Source: Baffinella frigidus | Taxonomy: Eukaryota > Cryptophyceae > Cryptomonadales > Baffinellaceae | Direction: 5' to 3' | DNA: 11,182 nt | NCBI GenBank assembly: GCA_026770585.1 | Contig: MU646305.1 | Span: forward strand, 1,123,783 to 1,134,964 | Part shown: positions 1 to 4,732 of the stretch, in pieces | Numbering within the stretch: the stretch's first letter is position 1 | Layout of the letters: each line of letters starts with the position of its first letter | Made by a program: the position numbers and the translations under genes | Notes under the pieces: model-generated | What the model was told of the DNA's origin: nothing | Seen by the model: only the letters and a program-made list of their open reading frames with translations | The model's database searches: none

Positions 1-192
1 CCAGGCTGGAAATGTGACTATTTTAAAACCGGGGTTCCTCTACAAGTGTGGCGGTGTGTAGTAATTTTCACACACATAGTCTCGTTTGGTCACGTAGCCC
101 GCGGATGTCCGCTGGCTACGTGACCAAACCCGCCCGTGACTGGTACAAAACTCAACAACTACATTTAAGAAATAGTCCCTCTTCCAGCCTGG
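1..192. repeat. Foldback element with nested hairpin
   Basis: Ends are inverted repeats: CCAGGCTGGA at 1-10 and its exact complement at 183-192, with further pairing inward through GACTATTT. At the centre a 16-base stem (84-99 with 114-129) encloses a second stem GCGGA/TCCGC. This looks like a MITE-type or foldback element. It may extend left of the window. Confidence 0.6.
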
Positions 193-202
193 AGTGAGGG
201 GG

Positions 203-343
203 TACGTTGAACGAGCCGTCGATCTCCGCAGAAATTTGACCCCCCCCCCATGAAATTTACCTGTGAAATTTCGGGGCAAATGTCTACGAGCCCAAATTAA
301 AGTGGGATATAGATAGGGGGCATACGTTGAACGAGCCATCGAT
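203..343. repeat. Short direct repeat pair
   Basis: TACGTTGAACGAGCC followed by GTCGAT or ATCGAT occurs at 203-223 and again at 323-343, 120 bases apart, each preceded by a run of G. The sequence between holds three GAAATTT motifs and a run of C. The long minus-strand ORF across here has no recognisable features and I do not call a gene. Confidence 0.55.
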
Positions 344-392
344 GCCCCGGGTATCCTCCTGTTTCCACGGCGAAAAGTCCGCGGGCCTGGTT

Positions 393-830
393 CAGGTTTG
401 GGGTTTGGGGTTTGGGGTTTGGGGTTTGGGGGTTTGGAGTTTGTGAGTTTGGGGTTTAGGGTTCAGGGTTTAGGGTAGATGGTTGCGGGTTTTGGGTGAG
501 GGTATCGGGGTTCGGGTGCGGGGTTTAGGGTTTGGGGTTTCGGGGTTCGGGTATAGGGTTTAAGGTTTGGGGTTTCGGGGTTTGGGTGTAGGGTTTGGGG
601 TTTAGGTTTTAGGTTTTGGGGTCTAGGGTTTCGGGTTTAGGGTTTCGGGTTTAGGGTTTAGGGTTGACCCCGGGGTGATCTCCGTATTTTCGGGGGGGAA
701 GCGCGGCGCGGTCCCGAATACTGGGTTTAGGGTTTGGGGTTTGAGGTTTGGGGTTTGAGGGTTGGGGTTCAGGGTTTGGGGTTTGAGGTTTGGGGTTTGG
801 TGGTTGGGGTTTGGGTTTTAGGGTTTGGAA
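393..830 (+). repeat. Degenerate telomere-type repeat tract
   Basis: Runs of GGGTTTG and GGGTTTA units, G-rich on the + strand, with TTTGGGG dominant in the first 40 bases and mixed units after. Interrupted at about 665-724 by a non-repeat stretch containing GCGGTCCCGAATAC, whose GCGGTCCC also occurs just after the tract at 832. Interstitial telomeric sequence, typical of subtelomeres. Confidence 0.8.
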
Positions 831-921
831 GCGGTCCCAAACGCTCCCGAGAAAGAGACGAGACAGAGTTGTGAATGTGAATCCCGTCAGGCTGAGATGT
901 CCACTCAGAAAGCTCTCTGTC

Positions 922-1018
922 GGGTTCCTACGGACAGGGTCACGAAAAGGTGGTCAGAATCCGACCAAAAATCCCGTCGTAGCCCGCTGTGTGGCTGGGT
1001 TCCTGTCCGTAGGAACCC
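922..1018. repeat. Inverted repeat with 17-base arms
   Basis: GGGTTCCTACGGACAGG at 922-938 is exactly complementary to 1002-1018. A further hairpin follows (CCCTACGGT/ACCGTAGGG, about 1027-1051). The 830-1150 region holds no convincing gene: its + ORF is partly telomere-type repeat and partly this repeat. Confidence 0.6.
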
Positions 1019-1053
1019 CCCTATGTCCCTACGGTGTTTCCTACCGTAGGGTC
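1006..1053 (+). repeat. Dispersed repeat, copy in + orientation
   Basis: A run of about 27 identical bases (TCCGTAGGAACCC through GTCCCTAC), then a diverged spacer and CCTACCGTAGGGTC, is found reversed at 9133-9179. Two copies 8 kb apart in opposite orientation indicate a mobile or recombining element. Confidence 0.6.
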
Positions 1054-1114
1054 TATGGATCATCCACTTGCGGGTTATTCAAGAAACCCTTTGTAGTCCG
1101 CTGTGTGGCACAGG

Positions 1115-1354
1115 GGTTCATAGGAACCCAGCATGTGGCACCTAAACCCTAAACTTATCTCAGAAAAGGGATTCTAAAATCCGTTTTCTTAAGTCAATTC
1201 CTACACAAATTCGTCAACTTGTTCTTTTCTCTTCGCATAAGTTGACAGATTTGAAGGGGAAATGACTTAACAAAAAGGATTTTAGAATCCCTTTTCTGAG
1301 ATAAAAACCCAAACCCCAAAGGGGCCCGTGCCACCTGCTAGGTTCCTATGAAAC
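1115..1354. repeat. Outer inverted repeat around a foldback
   Basis: The 27 bases at 1115-1141 (core TTCATAGGAACC and GTGGCAC) match the complement of 1328-1354 with three differences. They flank, together with telomere-like CCCTAAAC/AAACCC stretches, the foldback at 1155-1304, giving a nested palindrome of about 240 bases. Confidence 0.6.
1155..1304. mobile_element. Foldback / MITE-like element, 150 bases
   Basis: The first 28 bases (TTATCTCAGAAAAGGG, then ATTCTAAAATCC) are an exact inverted match to 1277-1304. Pairing continues inward through CTTAAGTCA and CAAATTCGTCAACTT/AAGTTGACAGATTTG, leaving a loop of under 20 bases. It has no coding capacity. Its inner arm shares the CGTCAACTT motif with other hairpins in this window (8617-8656, 8747-8787, 10741-10780). 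Confidence 0.7.
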
Positions 1355-1490
1355 TCTGGGCTCGGGGTTCATTCACGATTGAGAGTTTGGGCTTCAGGGT
1401 ACCAGCGTAGCACGGGGCCCACGTTCAAATATCGACTTCTGACCTGGCGTGGCCTATGGATGATGCCGGCAGTCCGTGAAAACCCGAAAA

Positions 1491-1506
1491 CCGACCACGT
1501 GGTCGG
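1491..1506. repeat. Perfect 16-base palindrome
   Basis: CCGACCACGTGGTCGG is self-complementary and centred on the E-box/G-box type core CACGTG. GTGGTCGGACGCCACGA recurs at about 1831-1847. It could be a binding site for a bZIP or bHLH factor, but no promoter is identified nearby. Confidence 0.5.
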
Positions 1507-1518
1507 ACGCCACGATTT

Positions 1519-1780
1519 GATCACGTGGCCACCAGAATCTGGGGGCCTGGAAAGATCCGTCAACTCTCGGGATTCCGTTTAAATGTGTTTGTAGAGATAA
1601 AAGGCTGTCTTGTGGGCCCAAATTCGTTTTTTAAACACAGTGCGGGGTGCCAGTTCGCAGGAGAGGGGTTTGAATACCAGCATTGCAGGCACTGCAGGTA
1701 CTCAAACCCCTCGGATTTCGGGATCACGTGGCCACCAGAATCTAGGGGCCTAGAAAGATCCGCAGCCTCTCGGGATTTCG
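1519..1780. repeat. 59-base direct repeat pair
   Basis: Positions 1519-1577 and 1722-1780 are near-identical, both starting GATCACGTGGCCACCAG and ending with TCTCGGGATT followed by CCG or TCG. They are 203 bases apart. Between them at 1663-1712 is a hairpin with 16-base arms and one mismatch (GAGGGGTTTGAATACC). Confidence 0.65.
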
Positions 1781-2140
1781 AGTGGGTACACGGCTTGGGG
1801 TGTAGGGTGCACCGGCGAAGCAAGGAGCCCAGTGGTCGGACGCCACGAGCTGCTCGCGCGTTCCAGGCTCGGATGGCGGCCCGACAAACCCCAGCGCCGT
1901 GTCTTCCAGCTCTTTTTGTTGGTCCTTGTGTTGCTCCGCGGATTGTTTCTGCCGCCCCGCCATATAATGCGTGAGATTTTCGGTTGGTGGTTGGTGGTTT
2001 GGTTCCAATGGAGGCCCGAAAACACCCGGGGTTGTGTCTTCGAGGCCCTTATGTTGGTCCGTATGTTGCTCCGCGGACGTTTGATGGGAGGAGAGTTGAG
2101 GGTTGGTAGTGCTCGGGGTATGTCCTACTAGTGCGAGAAG
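1742..2140 (-). CDS. Candidate last exon or separate ORF with a 45-residue repeat
   Basis: An open frame of 132 codons follows a sense GGTTTAG acceptor-like site at 2141-2147 and ends at TAG (1742-1744). It contains two copies of a 45-residue unit: SAEQHTDQHKGLEDT and SAEQHKDQQKELEDT, each followed by a GPP motif and spaced exactly 135 bases. Composition is hydrophilic, with no membrane segment or known domain. Reading it in phase 0 from the proposed acceptor agrees with the chain of exons to the right. The opposite strand is also open over much of this span (1832-2131) and would be hydrophobic and leucine-rich, so strand is uncertain. The left end overlaps a 59-base direct repeat, which weakens the case for a natural stop. 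Confidence 0.3.
   Translation of the reverse strand, partial: LLALVGHTPSTTNPQLSSHQTSAEQHTDQHKGLEDTTPGVFGPPLEPNHQPPTENLTHYMAGRQKQSAEQHKDQQKELEDTALGFVGPPSEPGTREQLVASDHWAPCFAGAPYTPSRVPTRNPERLRIFLGP
1871..2088. repeat. 135-base tandem repeat, two copies
   Basis: Segments about 1871-1955 and 2008-2088 are clearly related, sharing blocks such as GTTGGTCC and TTGCTCCGCGGA. Spacing is 135 bases, a multiple of three, so both strands keep their frames across the units. Confidence 0.6.
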
Positions 2141-2159
2141 CTAAACCAGCGGGCCACTT

Positions 2160-2183
2160 AAGTCCCTCGCTGGAGAGGGACTT
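2160..2183. repeat. Hairpin with 9-base perfect stem
   Basis: AAGTCCCTC, loop GCTGGA, GAGGGACTT. No T-run follows and no gene ends here, so I do not call a terminator. Confidence 0.45.
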
Positions 2184-2255
2184 GCCAGCTCTAACACGAG
2201 TTGAAAAGCGAATTCAGGACTTTGAAAGCCCCGAATTGTTTTACATTATGTATTC

Positions 2256-2349
2256 CTTAAGTGACCAACGGGCGAATAATCACCCGTGGAAGCCCTAGGC
2301 AGGTCCTAGGGCCCTAAGGTAGGGCGTATGCGCCTACTGGTCACTTAAG
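2256..2349. mobile_element. Small inverted-repeat element, 94 bases
   Basis: Perfect 12-base terminal inverted repeats CTTAAGTGACCA / TGGTCACTTAAG. Inside are two hairpins: CCCTAGG/CCTAGGG, and GTAGGGCG pairing with CGCCTAC with one bulge. Interior motifs (CCTAGG near GGCCCTA) recur at 3714, 5240 and 9128. The flanks show no obvious target duplication. Confidence 0.5.
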
Positions 2350-2387
2350 AGATATGAATTTTGTACAGAGTCGCGTCCAATCTACAA

Positions 2388-2540
2388 ACCCGCGGCGATG
2401 CCCCGCGGAGTTTGTCTACCGAAATGGGTGAGGTTCACTCATTCCGCGTGGAATGGGTGAGGTTTTCGGTTGGTGGTTTCGGTTCGCTTCGCTTGATTCG
2501 TCTGAGCTGATTCGGTGGGTTTGGGTGTGGGTCGGGAAGA
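2388..2540. repeat. Short repeats between element and telomeric tract
   Basis: AATGGGTGAGGTT occurs twice, about 30 bases apart, with a small hairpin ATTCCGCGTGGAAT between them, and CCGCGG motifs lie at the left. No gene is seen in this stretch. Confidence 0.4.
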
Positions 2541-2544
2541 TCCC

Positions 2545-3055
2545 GGTTTGGTGAGTGGTTTAGGGTTTAGAGTTTAGGGTTCAGGGGTTTGAGGTTTAGG
2601 GTTTTGGGTTTTCGGGTTAAGGGCTAAGGGTTGATGGTGTAGTGTTTAGGGATTAGTGTTTAAGGTTTTGGTGTTTAGTGTTCAAGGGTAGGGGTTTGTG
2701 TTTGTGGGTTTACTATTTAAGGGTTCAGGTTTAGGTTTAGGTTGAGGTTGAGGTTTAGGTTTAGATTTAGGTCTAGGTTTCGAGTTTAGTGGTAGAGGGT
2801 TGAGGGTTCCATACCTCTCCTTCTGCGTCGGTGTCATGCTCCCCTTCTCTTCCTGGTTTATGGTTTATGGTTTAGGGTTCAGGTTTAGGGTTTAGGTTTT
2901 AGGGTTCAGGGTTTAAGGTTTAGGGTTTAGGGTTTAGGGCTCAGGTTTTAGGGTTTAGGGTTTGGGGTTTGGGGTTTGGGGTTTGGGGTTTAGAGTTTAG
3001 GTTTCACCTTTTAGAGTCTAGGGTGTATGGCTTATGGTTCAGAGTGTAGGGCTCC
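2545..3055 (+). repeat. Degenerate telomere-type repeat tract
   Basis: Long run of GGTTTAGGG-like units with many variants, G-rich on +. It is interrupted at 2809-2856 by the unique island described as a candidate exon. A block of consecutive TTTGGGG units lies at about 2960-2988. The right end merges into the GA microsatellite via GGGCTCCTGGTCGAGAGAGA. Confidence 0.8.
2815..2852 (-). CDS. Candidate small exon, acidic
   Basis: A 38-base unique island in a telomere-type tract, bounded on the sense strand by CCAG and GTATGG. Joined to the single base left by 4347-4398 it reads GREGEHDTDAEGE and ends in phase 0. A second frame is also open, so the phase match is weak support. No domain can be named. 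It may instead be an unrelated fragment trapped in the repeat. Confidence 0.3.
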
Positions 3056-3058
3056 TGG

Positions 3059-3330
3059 TCGAGAGAGAGATATAGATAGAGAGAGCGAGAGAGCTAGCGA
3101 GACTTCATTAGTACCAGCGAGAGAGGGGGGGGGGGAGAGAGGGAGAGAGAGGGAGGGAGAGAGACCTTGATCAATATCAAGACGGCCGCCATAATTTTGG
3201 TCGATCCGCAGAGGTGTGTGTGTATGGGGGAGAGAGAGACAGAGGGAGGCAGGAAGAGAGAGAGAGACAGAGAGAGAGAGAGAGACAGACAGAGAGAGAG
3301 CCAGACAGACACACAGAGAGGAACACATAG
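3059..3330. repeat. GA-rich microsatellite
   Basis: Mostly (GA)n and GACAGA units with a G run at 3126-3134. A unique stretch of about 60 bases (3165-3225) interrupts it. Its leading boundary (TGTAGGGCTCCTGGTCGAGAGA) is repeated at about 3533-3558, so that junction was duplicated. The Ser/Leu-rich ORFs across it are translation of the microsatellite. Confidence 0.75.
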
Positions 3331-3389
3331 CTAGAGACAGAGGGAGCGATGTAACACAAAAAGCTATCCAGGAGTACAGCAGCAGCAAA

Positions 3390-3515
3390 CCACGCCAGAT
3401 TCCCCGATGAAAACCGACGCCTTATCCACGTAGGACCTGACGTGGTTGACTTACGTATTCAAAGAGCTTCCCTTGAAAGATGTCAAAAGTGGATGCTTCG
3501 ATCATCCTGGCGTGG
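3390..3515. mobile_element. CCACGCCAG foldback element, copy 1
   Basis: Begins CCACGCCAG (3390-3398) and ends CTGGCGTGG (3507-3515), with partial inward pairing (CGATG/CGATCATC). The interior has GACGTGGTTGACTTACG and CAAAAGT motifs. It shares its ends with the elements at 9204-9328 and 9547-9684. Confidence 0.5.
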
Positions 3516-3687
3516 AAGAGGGGCGGGCACAGGGTGTAGGGTTCCTGGTCGAGAGAGGGGCAGGTACCGTGACTACCCTCCTCCTGCTCAGCCCCGCCCT
3601 TCCCCTCCCCTCCTGCCGCCACGTACGACTCATCAATCTTCGGCGAATCGCATAGGATAACGGCCTGAAAACCAGGTAGTTGGGCAT

Positions 3688-3783
3688 ACGGTATTACCTA
3701 CGATAGGCCGTAGGGTCCCTAGGACCTAATGATTTTGAGGACCCCCATAGGCCTCTACGACCTACGGTAGGCAATATCGTTAC
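3688..3783. repeat. Imperfect inverted repeat rich in CCTACGG motifs
   Basis: TACGGTATTACCTACG and GGCCGTAGG on the left face CGACCTACGGTAGGCAATATCG on the right in roughly inverted order, around a centre containing CCCTAGGACC. The same short motifs appear at 1027-1053 and 9126-9146. Confidence 0.4.
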
Positions 3784-3822
3784 CCTATTAAATCAGGCAA
3801 TGATGTGAGCCACTTTAGACGT

Positions 3823-3935
3823 GACGGTAGTCAATCAAAAGTTGACGTAATGGCAGAATGCCCCCCCAAAAGGGGGGTTTCGCCAAAAGTTGACTCGAGG
3901 TGAGGGCGAGTTGACTTTTGCGATTGCCTCCCGTC
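3823..3935. mobile_element. Foldback element with GTTGAC arms
   Basis: Outer arms GACGG…CAATC…AAAAGT at the left and ACTTTTGCGATTGCC…CCGTC at the right pair with a few gaps. The interior has a CCCCCCAAAAGGGGGG palindrome and GCCAAAAGTTGAC. It is related by the GCCAAAAGT motif to the CCACGCCAG family at 9204-9328 and 9547-9684. Confidence 0.5.
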
Positions 3936-4002
3936 AGGTCTAGTGTAGAGCCGAGCCACCCGATGTTCGTGTTCTCATTTATGGTTGATGGTTTGTGGTT
4001 AT

Positions 4003-4032
4003 GGGGCATGATTTGGCCGCAAACCATGCCCC
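4003..4032. repeat. Hairpin with 13-base stem
   Basis: GGGGCATGATTTG pairs with CAAACCATGCCCC (one mismatch) around the loop GCCG. It lies at the edge of a TTTATGG-rich tract. No terminator-like run or gene end is present. Confidence 0.5.
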
Positions 4033-4084
4033 TAAAACCCAAACTTTGGGGGGTAGAGGCAGCGCACCGTTCTTCGTGTGTTGA

Positions 4085-4345
4085 TTCAACATTCACGGTT
4101 TATGGTTTTCGGTTTATGGTTTATGGTTTATGGTTTACGGCTTACGGTTGATGGTTTATGGTTTACGGTTTAAGTTTTTCGGGTTGAGGGTTTTACAGTT
4201 CAGGATTTGGGGTGTAGGGGTCTGAAGTTTAGAGGATCGGGGTTTATGTATTTGGGGTTTAGGTATTTGGGGTTTATATTATAGATTTGGGGTTTATGGG
4301 TTTGGAGTTTAGGGGGTTGGGGGTTATTTTAGGGGTTTGGGGGTA
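4085..4345 (+). repeat. Telomere-type tract, TTTATGG-rich then mixed
   Basis: About 80 bases of TTTATGG/TTTACGG/TTGATGG units (4096-4170), then irregular GGGTTTA/TTTGGGG units. The TTTATGG variant is concentrated here, which suggests local homogenisation. Confidence 0.7.
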
Positions 4346-4346
4346 C

Positions 4347-4398
4347 CGTTGGTCTTGTGCGATTGGCTCTGCGCCGATTTCCCGTGCCCCCTCGTTAC
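4347..4398 (-). CDS. Candidate small exon, hydrophilic
   Basis: A 52-base island of non-repeat sequence inside telomere-type tracts, bounded on the sense strand by CTACAG and GTACCC. In phase 0 it reads VTRGHGKSAQSQSHKTN plus one base, without a stop. It has no recognisable domain; the polar composition would suit a linker or tail after the LRRs. It is called because the island coincides with AG and GT borders and keeps the phase chain. Confidence 0.35.
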
Positions 4399-4401
4399 CT
4401 G

Positions 4402-4681
4402 TAGGGTTTGGGGTTAAGGGTTTAGTTTTAGGGTTGGGGTTGAGGTTTTGAATTTTGGGGTTTGAGTTTTAGGAATTGGGGTTTGGGTTTTGGGGTTTAG
4501 GGTTTAGGGTTGAGGTTTAGGGTGCAGGGTTCAGGGTTCAGGGTTTTGGGTTTAGGGTTTAGGGTTTAGGGTTCAGGGAGTAGGGTTTAGGGTTCAGGGA
4601 GTAGGGTTTAGGGTTTGGGGTTTAGGGTTCAGGGTAGGGTTTGGGGGAGCCAGGGTAGGGTTTGGGGTGAAAGGGTGAGGG
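4402..4681 (+). repeat. Telomere-type tract (intron of the LRR gene)
   Basis: Mostly TTTAGGG, TTCAGGG and TTTGGGG units. Read in the sense of the minus-strand gene this is CCCTAAA-type sequence between the exons at 4688-4732 and 4347-4398. GGGAGTAGGGTTTAGGGTTC is duplicated in tandem around 4577-4605. Confidence 0.75.
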
Positions 4682-4687
4682 TTTTAC

Positions 4688-4732
4688 CTCGGCGATGAGA
4701 AGCTGCTGCAAGCACCACTTAGTCAGCCAACC
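4688..4732 (-). CDS. Short in-phase copy of the 'WLTKWCLQQL' exon
   Basis: Fifteen codons reading GWLTKWCLQQLLIAE. The donor is GTAAAA (4682-4687). The acceptor is the TTTAG of the adjoining telomere-type repeat, and the next bases GGT supply the first codon. Phase is 0-0, so the exon can follow 5027-5113 without a shift and adds another LRR strand. Residues match the parent exon except H to L. Use of a telomere unit as splice acceptor is inference from position and phase. Confidence 0.4.

Noticed and set aside
790-1152. 120-codon plus-strand ORF
   Set aside because: It begins in telomere-type repeat and runs across inverted and dispersed repeats; its resemblance to a minus ORF at 9129-9377 is due to the shared dispersed repeat.
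1369-1582. Overlapping ORFs on both strands
   Set aside because: Short, unrelated to anything recognisable, and they overlap a direct repeat and a palindrome.
2160-2183. Hairpin as a transcription terminator
   Set aside because: No T-run or upstream gene end, and the setting is eukaryotic.
3032-3388. Minus-strand ORFs rich in Ser and Leu over the GA microsatellite
   Set aside because: They are translations of (GA)n/(CT)n; no domain, start context or homologous copy supports a gene.
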